Program-made: the position numbers and the translations under genes
NCBI RefSeq assembly: GCF_009932555.1
Contig: NZ_BLJO01000001.1
Coordinates: forward strand, 1,221,897-1,285,896
Direction of reading: 5' to 3'
DNA from: Steroidobacter agaridevorans
GTDB taxonomy: Bacteria > Pseudomonadota > Gammaproteobacteria > Steroidobacterales > Steroidobacteraceae
DNA length: 64,000 bases
Shown: positions 28,195 through 37,467 of the stretch, one piece after another
Numbering within the stretch: position 1 is the first letter of the stretch
How the letters are laid out: every line of letters begins with the position of its first letter
The notes under the pieces: generated by a model
What the model saw: only the letters and a program-made list of their open reading frames with translations
Database searches by the model: none
Told to the model about the DNA's origin: nothing

Positions 28195-29412
28195 ATGAGA
28201 ACGCAGCTCGCCGATTTCATCAAAAACACGCCCGAAGGCAAGGAAGCCGAGGAGATCGTGCGCCGCTGCGTGCATTGTGGCTTTTGTACGGCCACCTGCC
28301 CCACTTATCAGTTGCTCGGCGACGAGCTCGACGGGCCGCGCGGCCGGATCTATCTCATGAAGCAGGTGCTCGAAGGTGTCGAGCCCACTCGAAGCACGCA
28401 GCTTCACCTGGACCGATGCCTCACCTGCCGCGCTTGTGAGACGACCTGTCCTTCGGGCGTGCAGTATGGCCGGCTGGTGGATATCGGACGCGACATCGTC
28501 GAGAAGAAAATCGAGCGTCCGTTCGGTGAGCAAGTGGCGCGCTCAGCGCTGAAGCATGGTTTGACCAGCAAGCTGTTCGGCCCCGCGATGCGTGCCGGGC
28601 AGGCGGTGCGCTCATTCCTTCCCGAATCGATTCGTTCGAAGGTTCCGGAACGACGCGATCCCGGTGCGTGGCCACAGCGTTCGCACGCTCGAAAGATGTT
28701 GCTGCCGCTGGGCTGCGTGCAGCCCTCCATGTCACCGGGCATCGATGCGGCGACGGCGCGGGTGCTCGACGCACTGGAAATCGAGGCGATCACACCCGCG
28801 GCGAGCTGCTGCGGCGCTATCAAGCATCACTTGAACGATCACGACGCGGCGCTGGCTGAAGTCCGCCGTAACATCGATGCATGGTGGCCGCACGTCGAGG
28901 CTGGTGTCGAAGCAATTGTGATGAACGCATCGGGCTGTGGCGCGATGGTCAAAGAGTATGCTCACTTGCTACGCCATGATCGGGCATACGTAGAGAAGGC
29001 CCAGCGCATCGTTGCTCTGACGAAAGATCTGGCCGAGCTGCTGCCACAGCATGCGGCGGTGTTGACGAGCAAACTGCGCGAGAGGGCACCGGAACGCGTC
29101 GTGTTTCATCCGCCCTGCACTTTGCAGCACGGGCAGAAAATACGCGGCGTCGTGGAGCAACTGCTCAGCGCCTTCGGCGCCGAGGTGTTGCCGCTATCGG
29201 AGAGTCACCTGTGCTGCGGCTCGGCGGGCACCTACTCGGTTTTGCAGCCCGAGCTGAGCAAACAACTGCGCGATCGCAAGCTCGAAGCGCTGCATGCGTC
29301 GCAGCCCGATGTGATTCTGTCGGCCAACATCGGCTGCATTACGCATCTGGCGAATGGCGCACAGGTGCCTGTGCGCCACTGGATTGAATGGCTCGACGCC
29401 CGCCTGAGCTGA
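28195..29412 (+). CDS. glcF: Glycolate oxidase iron-sulfur subunit GlcF
   Basis: Iron-sulfur electron carrier of glycolate dehydrogenase, 405 residues. Two 4Fe-4S ferredoxin motifs are intact: CVHCGFCTATCP (near 25-36) and CLTCRACETTCP (near 76-87). Two CCG cysteine-rich domains, seen in quinone-linked dehydrogenases, follow: ASCCGAIKHHL near 205 and LCCGSAGTYSVL near 340. It starts 10 bases after glcE. It ends 4 bases before the convergent glcB, whose product uses the glyoxylate formed here, so the two transcription units share a pathway. Confidence 0.93.
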   Translation: MRTQLADFIKNTPEGKEAEEIVRRCVHCGFCTATCPTYQLLGDELDGPRGRIYLMKQVLEGVEPTRSTQLHLDRCLTCRACETTCPSGVQYGRLVDIGRDIVEKKIERPFGEQVARSALKHGLTSKLFGPAMRAGQAVRSFLPESIRSKVPERRDPGAWPQRSHARKMLLPLGCVQPSMSPGIDAATARVLDALEIEAITPAASCCGAIKHHLNDHDAALAEVRRNIDAWWPHVEAGVEAIVMNASGCGAMVKEYAHLLRHDRAYVEKAQRIVALTKDLAELLPQHAAVLTSKLRERAPERVVFHPPCTLQHGQKIRGVVEQLLSAFGAEVLPLSESHLCCGSAGTYSVLQPELSKQLRDRKLEALHASQPDVILSANIGCITHLANGAQVPVRHWIEWLDARLS

Positions 29413-29416
29413 TCGC

Positions 29417-31579
29417 TCAGCCCGCCGCTTTCAATTCGCGACGGCGCTGGTGCAGGATGTACTCGGTGTAGCCGTTCGGCTGCTCGCGACCGAGGAAGAT
29501 CAAATCGCTCGCCGCCTGGAACGCGATGCTGCCGTTCAAATTGCTGGCCATCGGTCGGTAGCCCGGGTCGCCGGCGTTCTGCGCATCCACGATCGCAGCC
29601 ATCCGCTGCAATGTTTCTTTGACCCGCTGCTCCGTGCACACGCCGTGGAGCAGCCAGTTCGCGACATGTTGGCTCGAGATCCGCAGCGTGGCGCGATCTT
29701 CCATCAGACCGACATCGTGAATGTCCGGCACCTTCGAGCAGCCGACGCCTTGATCGATCCAGCGCACGACGTAGCCGAGAATGCCCTGAATGTTGTTGTC
29801 GAGCTCGCTTTGGATATCTTCGGCCGTGAAGCCCGACTCAGCGAGCGGCGCGCGGAGCAGATCGTCGAGGCCCGTCGCTTTGCCTGACTGAAGCTGCCGC
29901 TGCAATTCGTTCTGAACTGCGCGCACATCGACTTGGTGATAATGGAGTGCGTGCAGCGTCGCCGCCGTCGGCGATGGCACCCACGCAGTATTCGCACCAG
30001 CGCGAGGATGGCCCGCCTTCGCGGCCAACATGCCGGCCATCTTGTCCGGCATCGCCCACATGCCTTTGCCAATCTGCGCGCGGCCGCGCAGGCCGGTGTT
30101 CAAGCCCACCTCGACGTTGCGCTTCTCGTAGGCGACCAGCCAAGGCTGTGTCTTGATGGCGTCCTTGCGCATCACCGGCCCGCCCTGCATGGCGGTGTGA
30201 ATTTCGTCGCCGGTGCGGTCGAGGAAGCCCGTGTTGATGAACACGATGCGATGTTTCACTTTCTCGATGCACGCGCTCAGATTCAAGCTGGTACGACGCT
30301 CTTCATCCATCACGCCGATCTTCACGGTGTGCTGCGGCAGGCCGAGCGCTGCTTCGACCCAGCCGAACAGATCGTTGGCGAGCGCCGCCTCCTCCGGCCC
30401 GTGCATCTTCGGCTTCACGACGTACATCGAGCCGGTGCGGCTGTTTCGGCCGCCGCCACGCAGGTCATGCAGAGCGATTGCGACCGTGACGAGCGCATCG
30501 AGCACCGTCTCGAAAATCTCCTTGCCTTCATGGAGCACGGCGTCGGTGCGCATGTGATGGCCGACGTTACGCACGAGCATCAAGCTGCGGCCGGGCAATG
30601 TGAGCTCTTTGTGACCGGGCGCGGTGTACACGCGATCCGCGTTGAGCTTGCGGGTCACCGTGCCCTTACCTTTCGCGAACGTCGCTTGCAGATCGCCCGC
30701 CATCAGGCCCAGCCAGTTGCTGTAGACCGCCACTTTTTCTTCCGCATCGACGGCAGCGACGGAGTCTTCGCAGTCCTGAATCGTGGTGATCGCGGACTCC
30801 AGCACCACATCCGAGACGCCTGCCGCGTCGGTCGCACCGATCGGGTGTTTACGATCGATACAGATTTCGACGTGCAGACCGTGATGTCGTAGCAGAATGC
30901 CTTGTGGCTCAGCAGCGGCGCCACGCCAGCCTTCGAGCGTTGCAGGAACGGCCAGCGTTGCGCGCGAGCCGTCCTTGAGCGTCACGACCAGCTTGTCGCT
31001 TTCGATGGAATACTTGGTCGCGTCCTCATGGCTGCCATGAGTGAGCGCGGCAACTTCATCCAGGAACTTGCGCGCATACGCAATGACCTGCGCGCCCCGA
31101 GCGACGTCGTAAGGCGAGCCTGCCGGCAACGGCGCCGCTAACGCATCGGTGCCATAGAGCGCGTCGTAGAGACTGCCCCAACGGGCATTCGCGGCATTCA
31201 ACGCATATCGCGCATTGCTCAGTGGCACGACCAGCTGCGGACCGGCGATGTGCGCAATCTCTTTGTCGACGTGCTCGGTGTCGACCTGGAAGGCAGCGGG
31301 CTCGGGAACGAGGTAACCGATGGATTCGAGAAACTGGCGCTGCTTCGCTACATCGATGGGCTTGCCGCGCTGTTGTTGCCACCAGCCATCGATCTTCGCT
31401 TGCAGAGCGTCGCGCTTCTCGAGCAGTTGCTCATTGCGAGGTGAGAATTCCTTGACGATGCGCTCCAGGCTGTTCCAGAACGCCTGTTCCTGCACACCGG
31501 TCCCCGTCAGCGCCCGCTGGATGAAACCGTGCAGCACGCCGGCGATTTCCAGGCTCCCCACTTTGACTCTTGCGTTCAT
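29417..31579 (-). CDS. glcB: Malate synthase G
   Basis: Condenses glyoxylate with acetyl-CoA to malate. At 720 residues it matches isoform G (E. coli GlcB 723) and not the shorter isoform A. Family segments: [71 protein letters not shown]-type block near 390, [19 protein letters not shown] and [20 protein letters not shown]. It is convergent with glcDEF, so glycolate and other C2 compounds are channelled into the TCA cycle. No glcC-type regulator adjoins the locus. Confidence 0.94.
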   Translation of the reverse strand: MNARVKVGSLEIAGVLHGFIQRALTGTGVQEQAFWNSLERIVKEFSPRNEQLLEKRDALQAKIDGWWQQQRGKPIDVAKQRQFLESIGYLVPEPAAFQVDTEHVDKEIAHIAGPQLVVPLSNARYALNAANARWGSLYDALYGTDALAAPLPAGSPYDVARGAQVIAYARKFLDEVAALTHGSHEDATKYSIESDKLVVTLKDGSRATLAVPATLEGWRGAAAEPQGILLRHHGLHVEICIDRKHPIGATDAAGVSDVVLESAITTIQDCEDSVAAVDAEEKVAVYSNWLGLMAGDLQATFAKGKGTVTRKLNADRVYTAPGHKELTLPGRSLMLVRNVGHHMRTDAVLHEGKEIFETVLDALVTVAIALHDLRGGGRNSRTGSMYVVKPKMHGPEEAALANDLFGWVEAALGLPQHTVKIGVMDEERRTSLNLSACIEKVKHRIVFINTGFLDRTGDEIHTAMQGGPVMRKDAIKTQPWLVAYEKRNVEVGLNTGLRGRAQIGKGMWAMPDKMAGMLAAKAGHPRAGANTAWVPSPTAATLHALHYHQVDVRAVQNELQRQLQSGKATGLDDLLRAPLAESGFTAEDIQSELDNNIQGILGYVVRWIDQGVGCSKVPDIHDVGLMEDRATLRISSQHVANWLLHGVCTEQRVKETLQRMAAIVDAQNAGDPGYRPMASNLNGSIAFQAASDLIFLGREQPNGYTEYILHQRRRELKAAG

Positions 31580-31624
31580 CGTCGTGTCACTCGCAGCTGC
31601 CGACTGGCAGTGACTATAACCGCC

Positions 31625-33136
31625 TCACCCGTCCGGTGCGACCTCAGACAGCACGGACGCAAGCTTCAAACCGGCTTCATCCGCCAACGCTGCATTCCTC
31701 AACTGCCTGATCGCATCCGCGAGATCCGATCGCCCACGCATCCGCTCCGCCGCCTCGACGACTGTTTGATAGTTCTTCAATCCGCGAGCGTGCGTATCCG
31801 AGTAACCTTTGACGAGCCGCTGGCACTCCGCAATCTCGATCGCCGCGCGATAGCCGCCGGGCGCGGCGGCCAGGTTCCGAATCCTCTCGAGCCAGTCAGC
31901 AATTCGCGCCTGCTCGACGCGATACCGCAGCGTGCTTCTTCTCCACCGACGCATGCCAGCCAATAGGGACAGCATCACGAATCCACCCAGCTTCGCCGTG
32001 TGAATGTGTCTTCCGCGTCGGAACAATGGTGCTGAAAGGCGACGTGCGAAAGCGCTGTTCGAAAACCACGACCCGAGCCCCGCTGGCAGTGTTTCGCAGA
32101 CCTCTTCGAACCGGGGATGCATGAACTCAGTCACGTACACGACCTGATCCGCTCCCGCCCTCACTTCTGCGCGAAACCGTTCGAAACGTCTGCTTCGGGT
32201 CTTGAGATCCGCGACCCGGATGGTGTCCTCGTAGGACATCCACAACGCCAGGTATCTCGCCACCGCATTCGTCAACGAAAAATCCCGGCTCAGCCGCGCG
32301 ACACTTTCATCGCACGATCGAATCTGCGTCATGCGCTCCAGATACAGGTCCGCGTACGCGTCGTCCTGGTAGTCGAGCATTCGTTTGACGCCTTCCTGCA
32401 GGATGCCGTGCAGATGCGCGGGAAACTCGCGTTTGATGCGCTCGTCCAAGGCTCGGCCAAGCTCCGTCGTCGGGCCGCTCGACGGCGGCGCCCAGCCCGC
32501 CACGGGCGAGCTCTGCATCGCCTGATCGAAGCCCGCCTGGAAACCCGCGAGATTCGCCTTCACCGCCACGCCGTAGTCGCTGATCGCCTGCTCATACGTG
32601 CCTCGCGAAAACGGCAACACAGCCGCCGCCGCGATGGCGCCGAACAAAACTGAACTGATGACGCTCTTGTGCCGATCCGCGGCCGCTTCCATGTCGAAAC
32701 AAATCAAACGACGCGCACGCGCGTTGAGAGCAGACAAGACAGCATTGGCATCGGCAATGCCATCGCCCATCGCCGACTTCTCCGTGATGCCGTAGACACG
32801 ATGATTCGACGCCACGACAGTCGTTCGCTCCGGCGTCACCAAGCCGCGAACGACCGTTCTGCCCGCCTCCATCAACTCGGCGGCGACCACCAGATCGACA
32901 TCGCCCGGCACTGGCATCAATGCAAACACCGGCGACCGCCGGCCGGGCGCAGGCTTGGGGCTCATTTCGACGTAGTACACCGTCGTGCCGGTACGTTGCG
33001 CGACGCCGGGCACCGACGTGGATTGCGCCATCCAACCATGCAACTCCGCGACCGCAACCAGCCATTCGGCGAGCACGCCGCCGCCCTGGCCGCCAAGCGC
33101 GGCGATGGCGATAGAGATGGGGCGCTCAGAATGCAT
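31625..33136 (-). CDS. iorB: Indolepyruvate oxidoreductase subunit beta with C-terminal extension
   Basis: Beta (gamma-domain) subunit of indolepyruvate:ferredoxin oxidoreductase. The first about 200 residues are the pyruvate-ferredoxin oxidoreductase gamma domain (ALGGQGGGVLAEWLVAVA; STSVPGVAQRTGTTVYYVEM; LVVAAELMEAGRTVVRGLV). Archaeal IorB ends there; here a further about 300 residues follow (for example LALWMSYEDTIRVADLKT and CQRLVKGYSDTHARGLKNY), resembling the tail of the long one-chain bacterial enzymes. The start overlaps the last 11 bases of iorA, so they form an operon. The complex oxidises arylpyruvates from Trp, Phe and Tyr to aryl-acetyl-CoA. Confidence 0.85.
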   Translation of the reverse strand: MHSERPISIAIAALGGQGGGVLAEWLVAVAELHGWMAQSTSVPGVAQRTGTTVYYVEMSPKPAPGRRSPVFALMPVPGDVDLVVAAELMEAGRTVVRGLVTPERTTVVASNHRVYGITEKSAMGDGIADANAVLSALNARARRLICFDMEAAADRHKSVISSVLFGAIAAAAVLPFSRGTYEQAISDYGVAVKANLAGFQAGFDQAMQSSPVAGWAPPSSGPTTELGRALDERIKREFPAHLHGILQEGVKRMLDYQDDAYADLYLERMTQIRSCDESVARLSRDFSLTNAVARYLALWMSYEDTIRVADLKTRSRRFERFRAEVRAGADQVVYVTEFMHPRFEEVCETLPAGLGSWFSNSAFARRLSAPLFRRGRHIHTAKLGGFVMLSLLAGMRRWRRSTLRYRVEQARIADWLERIRNLAAAPGGYRAAIEIAECQRLVKGYSDTHARGLKNYQTVVEAAERMRGRSDLADAIRQLRNAALADEAGLKLASVLSEVAPDG

Positions 33137-35279
33137 AACGCATCCTGCGACGATCGGCGCGACGCTGCAGAAATCGAATCACGCGCTTGCGCACACCGCT
33201 GACAAAACGATCCCACTTGCTGGGATTGAACACCACCTGCGCGCGATAGAACGATGGGCACAACACCGCCGCATGCGCCACCTCGCCGCACACACCGCAG
33301 CCGACACAGGAGTTGTCGACGTGTGCGATCGGATCCTGGCGCAGCGGATCCGGATTCGGTCTGATCGTGAGCGACGGACAACCCGACAGGCGAATGCAGG
33401 AATGATCGCCGGTGCACGTATCCGCGTCGACGCCGAAGCGCTCGCGTACCACGCGCTTCCCTTCACCCACCGCCTTGTTGAAGGCCGGCTTCTCGCGACG
33501 CTGACGATTCAGCATGCATTCGGACGCAGCGAGGATGACCTTCGGTCCCTTCTCCGGCGTGGTCATCGCCTCGCGCAGGACATCTCGCATCCGGCCTACG
33601 TCATACGTTCGGTCGATGCCCCGCAGCCATTTCACGCCCACGCCTTTGACGGCATCGGCAATCGGATGTTTCGTGCTCTTGGAACGATTGAGGGCGCGCG
33701 AGGAAAGAATGTCTTGTCCGCCCGTTGCCGCCGAATAGCCGTTGTCGACGACGACGAGCACCTGGTCGCTTTGATTGAAGACAGCATTGCCGACGCCGGA
33801 GGTGAGGCCGTTGTGCCAGAAGCCGCCGTCGCCCATGACTGCGAGCGCTCGTTTGTTACGAGGCGCATTGAAGGCTGACGCACCCGCCGCGCCCAGACCA
33901 TAACCCATGGTCGTGTTGCCCAAGTTGAACGGCGGCAGGATGGAGAACAAGTGACAGCCAATATCGCAGCTGATATGCAGCGGGCCCAACTCCCGCTGCA
34001 CCAGTTTCATTGCGGTGAAAATCGGCCGCTCCGGGCACCCGGTGCAAAACCCCGCCGGACGAACGGGCAGCAGCGCCGCGAGCGTCTGGACTTCTTTCGG
34101 CAACTCGCCGGCTTGCGACGGAATCAGCGGCGTGGCCGCAGCGAACTGCTCCGCCGCGTACTTGCGCATGAAGGCTCGAATGCCGGTTTGAAGCACCTGA
34201 CCGGTGTATTCGCCAGCCCGAGGCAGCACCTCTTTGCCGATGACGCGAGTCGGCACATCGGCGTTGCGCAGAATCGTGTTGAGCGCTTGCTCGATATATT
34301 CGGGCTGCCCCTCCTCCACCATCAACACCGCGCGCTTGCCGAGACAGAACTCGATGATCTCCTCATCGATCAACGGATACGTGACGTTCAAGACATACAG
34401 AGGCAGATCGGTCGCCCCTGTCGAATCCGCCAGGCCCAACAGCTCGAGTGCGCGGATCAGCGTGTTGTACAGGCCGCCTTGCACGATGATGCCGACCTCG
34501 CCCGCGCTGCCGCCGAGGAACTCATTGAGCTTGTTGCGACGGACGTACTCGATCGCCGCCGGCCAGCGCTTCTGAATCTTTTCCTGCTCGTGCAGAAAGT
34601 TGGCCGGCGGCAGCACGATCCGATTGACATCCCGGGTCGGCGAGTCGAGCGCATCCTGCAATGTAAATTTCGGCGGACGATTGTCCTTGGCGACGAACGA
34701 GCCGTAGACGTGACATGCGCGAACGCGCAGCTCGAGCATGACCGGCGTGTTCGACGCCTCCGACAGCGCGAAGCCGTGCTCGACCATCGCCACGATGCTT
34801 TCGAGATTCGGCCGTGGGTCGAGCAGCCACATCTGCGACTTCATCGCGAATGCGTGCGAGCGCTCCTGCATGATCGAGGAGCCTTCGCCGTAATCCTCGC
34901 CGACGATGACGAGCGCGCCGCCCGTGACGCCGCCGGATGCGACGTTTGCCAAGGCGTCCGAAGCGACATTGGTGCCGACGGTGGATTTCCAGGTAACGGC
35001 GCCGCGGATCGGATAGTTCACGGAAGCGGCAAGCATCGCGGCGGCGGCCGCTTCGGACGCGCTGGCTTCGAAATGCACGCCCAGCTCTTGCAACAGGCCC
35101 TGGGCATCGGACAGCACGTCCATCAAATGTGAGATCGGCGCGCCCTGGTAGCCGCCGACATACCCGACGCCGGACTGGAGCAGCGCCTTGGTGACCGCGA
35201 GAATGCCTTCGCCGCGAAACTCCTGGCCCAGCCCCATGCGGAGCTTGCCGACCTCGTGCGCGAACGATCGCTCAGCCAT
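33126..35279 (-). CDS. iorA: Indolepyruvate ferredoxin oxidoreductase alpha subunit
   Basis: Thiamine-diphosphate subunit, 717 residues. N-terminal pyrimidine-binding domain (GVGYVGGYQGAPISHLMDVL), domain II, and the thiamine-binding domain with GDGG followed by DNGYSAATGG (near 470-510). CxxC motifs are CTGCPE near 412 (GFCTGCPERPIF) and a C-terminal cluster motif CVGCGVCGEVAHAAVLCP near 665. A second full ferredoxin motif is not obvious; the preceding CTGDHSCIRLSGCP supplies further cysteines. The ferredoxin FdxA lies 0.8 kb away and could be the acceptor. Upstream it is divergent from the Nudix gene. Role: arylpyruvate oxidative decarboxylation in aromatic amino acid breakdown. Confidence 0.88.
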   Translation of the reverse strand: MAERSFAHEVGKLRMGLGQEFRGEGILAVTKALLQSGVGYVGGYQGAPISHLMDVLSDAQGLLQELGVHFEASASEAAAAAMLAASVNYPIRGAVTWKSTVGTNVASDALANVASGGVTGGALVIVGEDYGEGSSIMQERSHAFAMKSQMWLLDPRPNLESIVAMVEHGFALSEASNTPVMLELRVRACHVYGSFVAKDNRPPKFTLQDALDSPTRDVNRIVLPPANFLHEQEKIQKRWPAAIEYVRRNKLNEFLGGSAGEVGIIVQGGLYNTLIRALELLGLADSTGATDLPLYVLNVTYPLIDEEIIEFCLGKRAVLMVEEGQPEYIEQALNTILRNADVPTRVIGKEVLPRAGEYTGQVLQTGIRAFMRKYAAEQFAAATPLIPSQAGELPKEVQTLAALLPVRPAGFCTGCPERPIFTAMKLVQRELGPLHISCDIGCHLFSILPPFNLGNTTMGYGLGAAGASAFNAPRNKRALAVMGDGGFWHNGLTSGVGNAVFNQSDQVLVVVDNGYSAATGGQDILSSRALNRSKSTKHPIADAVKGVGVKWLRGIDRTYDVGRMRDVLREAMTTPEKGPKVILAASECMLNRQRREKPAFNKAVGEGKRVVRERFGVDADTCTGDHSCIRLSGCPSLTIRPNPDPLRQDPIAHVDNSCVGCGVCGEVAHAAVLCPSFYRAQVVFNPSKWDRFVSGVRKRVIRFLQRRADRRRMRYAF

Positions 35280-35387
35280 TGCGCCTCTCGAGCCGCAGGA
35301 TGAGGATTCAGTGTAGCCCCGAAGCGTTAGCTACGGACAACGCGCGCTGTTGCACCCGGCGCAACGAAAGGCGACGATGCCCGCCTC

Positions 35388-35957
35388 ATGAAGTTCTGCT
35401 CCAACTGTGCCAGCCCGGTCAGCCTCAGCGTCCCTCCGGGCGACCATCTGCCCCGCTTCTTGTGCGCCAATTGCGGCACCATCCACTACGAAAACCCGCG
35501 CATCATCGCGGGCTGCGTGATCGAGCACGAAGGCAAGATCCTGTTGTGCAAACGGGCCATCGAGCCGCGCCACGGTTTCTGGACCATACCGGCTGGCTTC
35601 ATGGAAAACGGCGAATCGGTGCAGCAGGCGGCGGCCCGCGAGGCGATGGAGGAAGCGCTGGCGCACGTGCGGATTGGCTCGTTGCTGGCCGTCGTCAACG
35701 TGCTGCGCGCCCACCAGGTGCACATCATGTTTCGCGCCACGCTAACGCAGCCTTCGTTTGGGATTGGGCCCGAGAGCCTGGAATCGCAGCTGTACGCCGA
35801 AGCGGAGATTCCGTGGCCCGAGCTGGCCTTTCTAAGCGTGGAATTCGCCCTGCGGCGCTACCTGGACGACCGGGCCAAAGGCCGGGAACAGCTGCATTTC
35901 CGCGATATCGACTGGCGGGACGGCAAACCGGTCATGACCGACGGTGATTCCCAATAG
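35388..35957 (+). CDS. Nudix hydrolase with N-terminal zinc ribbon
   Basis: A 189-residue Nudix enzyme hydrolysing a nucleoside diphosphate-linked substrate. N-terminal zinc ribbon: FCSNCASP and LCANCGTIHYENPR supply two CxxC pairs. The Nudix box begins at GFMENGESVQQAAAREAMEE; the catalytic REAMEE is intact but the glycine normally two residues after EE is Leu. The zinc-ribbon group includes NADH pyrophosphatase NudC relatives, but the full NudC C-terminal SQPWPFPxS motif is absent, so substrate is open. Divergent from iorA. Confidence 0.85.
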   Translation: MKFCSNCASPVSLSVPPGDHLPRFLCANCGTIHYENPRIIAGCVIEHEGKILLCKRAIEPRHGFWTIPAGFMENGESVQQAAAREAMEEALAHVRIGSLLAVVNVLRAHQVHIMFRATLTQPSFGIGPESLESQLYAEAEIPWPELAFLSVEFALRRYLDDRAKGREQLHFRDIDWRDGKPVMTDGDSQ

Positions 35958-36061
35958 CACTGGCGCGATAGCCAACCCGCCTCGCATCCCCGCGCCCCCT
36001 TTGGCACAATGCGCAGCCTCAAAGCGGGTGCCGCCCGAAGCGATTTGCGGAGTTGTAGCCG

Positions 36062-36385
36062 ATGACTTTCGTCGTCACTGAAAACTGCATCAAGTGCAAG
36101 TACACCGACTGCGTGGAGGTGTGCCCGGTCGACTGTTTCCACGAAGGTCCGAACTTCCTGGTCATCGATCCGGACGAATGCATCGACTGCACGCTGTGCG
36201 AGCCGGAGTGCCCGGCCGAAGCGATTTTCTCGGAAGAGGAACTGCCGGAGGGGCAGCAGCACTTCAAGCAGCTCAATGCCGAGCTGACCAAGTCGTGGCC
36301 GGTGATCACCGAGAAAAAGGCCATGCCCGCCGACGCCAAGGAATGGGACGGCAAGCCGGACAAGTTGAAGTTGCTGGAGCGCTGA
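36062..36385 (+). CDS. fdxA: Seven-iron ferredoxin FdxA
   Basis: A 107-residue ferredoxin of the Azotobacter FdI (FdxA) type. The first motif [18 protein letters not shown] binds the 3Fe-4S cluster and supplies one ligand of the other; the second, [12 protein letters not shown], binds the 4Fe-4S cluster. The acidic tail and the length fit the family. A small cytosolic electron carrier, plausibly serving IorAB nearby or redox stress. A strong bidirectional-looking hairpin follows the stop. Confidence 0.95.
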   Translation: MTFVVTENCIKCKYTDCVEVCPVDCFHEGPNFLVIDPDECIDCTLCEPECPAEAIFSEEELPEGQQHFKQLNAELTKSWPVITEKKAMPADAKEWDGKPDKLKLLER

Positions 36386-36404
36386 GAGCAGCGCCGAATC
36401 GATC

Positions 36405-36430
36405 GCTCACCCGCCGCCCGGCGGGTGAGC
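36405..36430. terminator. Hairpin between convergent fdxA and dsbC
   Basis: Perfect 11-bp stem (36405-36415 with 36420-36430) with a 4-base loop lies between the two convergent stop codons. There is no long T-run on either side, so termination may be weak or aided, but its position supports a shared terminator. Confidence 0.65.
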
Positions 36431-36442
36431 TTGAATCCCGTC

Positions 36443-37189
36443 TTATTCCACGCCTTCCAGCCGACCGATCATCTGGTCGGGCGCCAGATAGCCGCCGATG
36501 TACTCGCCGGTGTCGGTGAAGATGGCCGGCGTGCCGCGCACCCCGAGCTTCTCACCCAGCTGGAACTGCTTGGCGACCGGCGCAGAGCACTGCGGAGCCT
36601 TGACGGCTTTGCCCGCCTTGGCGTCGGTGATGGCTTTCTTGCGGTCGATCGAGCACCACACCGCTTCCATCTTGGCCCAGTCTTCGGTGCCCGGACCGGC
36701 ACGCGGATACGCCAGATAGCGCACCTGCACGCCGCGATCGTTCAGCTGGGCGATTTCGCTGTGGAGCTTGCGGCAGTAACCGCACTCGACGTCGGTGAAC
36801 ACCGTAATGGTGTGCCTCACCTTGGCCGGCTTGAACACGATCATGTCCTTCTCATCGAGCTTGGCGAGCGCCTGCATGCGGCCCTTCTGCCGGCCGTTCT
36901 CGGTGAGATTGGTGCGGGAATCGATCTCGTACATATCGCCGGCGATGAGGAATTTGCCGTCGCCGCTGATGTAGGCGATCTCGCCCCCCATCTGGACCTC
37001 GTAGATGTCCTTCATGGGCGAGGCGCGCACCTCGTCGATCTTCATCTCGGGGAACTTCTTGGCGATCGCCGCGCGAATCGCAGCATCGGCCGCCTTGGCG
37101 GGCGCCGCCGGCTCGGCCGCCGACGCGGAAGTAGCCGCCAGGGTCGCCAAAGACAAGTTGGCGAACAGACACAACAACAGTTTTTTCAT
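36443..37189 (-). CDS. dsbC: Thiol:disulfide interchange protein DsbC
   Basis: Periplasmic disulfide isomerase, 248 residues from the ATG at 37189. Signal peptide (KKLLLCLFANLSLATLAATSASA), then a dimerisation domain (IDEVRASPMKDIYEVQMGGE), then the thioredoxin fold with active site CGYC in TDVECGYCRKLH. The structural Cys pair (VWCSID and PQCSAP) and the cis-proline GVRGTPAIFTD are present. The frame is open upstream through a repeat-rich intergenic stretch, but the signal peptide fixes the start. It would be kept reduced by a DsbD protein coded elsewhere. Convergent with fdxA. Confidence 0.93.
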   Translation of the reverse strand: MKKLLLCLFANLSLATLAATSASAAEPAAPAKAADAAIRAAIAKKFPEMKIDEVRASPMKDIYEVQMGGEIAYISGDGKFLIAGDMYEIDSRTNLTENGRQKGRMQALAKLDEKDMIVFKPAKVRHTITVFTDVECGYCRKLHSEIAQLNDRGVQVRYLAYPRAGPGTEDWAKMEAVWCSIDRKKAITDAKAGKAVKAPQCSAPVAKQFQLGEKLGVRGTPAIFTDTGEYIGGYLAPDQMIGRLEGVE

Positions 37190-37324
37190 GAGAACTCTCG
37201 TGACCCTCGCCCGATTCGAGCCTGCGCGGCGGCGCAAGTTCAATGGCACTTCGGCTTGAGGAGGCGAACGGAGTCTACCAGGAGCCCCGTTGCGGGCGAG
37301 AGTACGTTGGGGCAAAGACCGGAG

Positions 37325-37457
37325 GCCCTCAATCGCCGTACGGCTCAAACAGGACATCCCTGCAATCAGACGCCGGCTCGGTTCGAGCCGCACGGCTCAA
37401 ACAGGATATGCCTGCAATCACCGCCGACGTGTTCCGAGCCGTACGGCGATTGAGGGC
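37325..37457. repeat. 133-bp element with 22-bp terminal inverted repeats and internal direct repeat
   Basis: Between dsbC and xerD. The arms 37325-37346 and 37436-37457 are perfect 22-base reverse complements. Inside, a 35-36-base unit occurs twice in direct orientation (37340-37375 and 37392-37426, 4-5 differences), separated by a small hairpin (cggctcg/cgagccg). No open frame, no clear target-site duplication. It resembles a MITE or REP/BIME-type element. Confidence 0.65.
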
Positions 37458-37467
37458 TTCTTCGTCT

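Noticed and set aside
36405-36430. Strong hairpin after fdxA as a riboswitch or small RNA
   Set aside because: Simple 11-bp stem between convergent stops; a terminator is the simplest reading.
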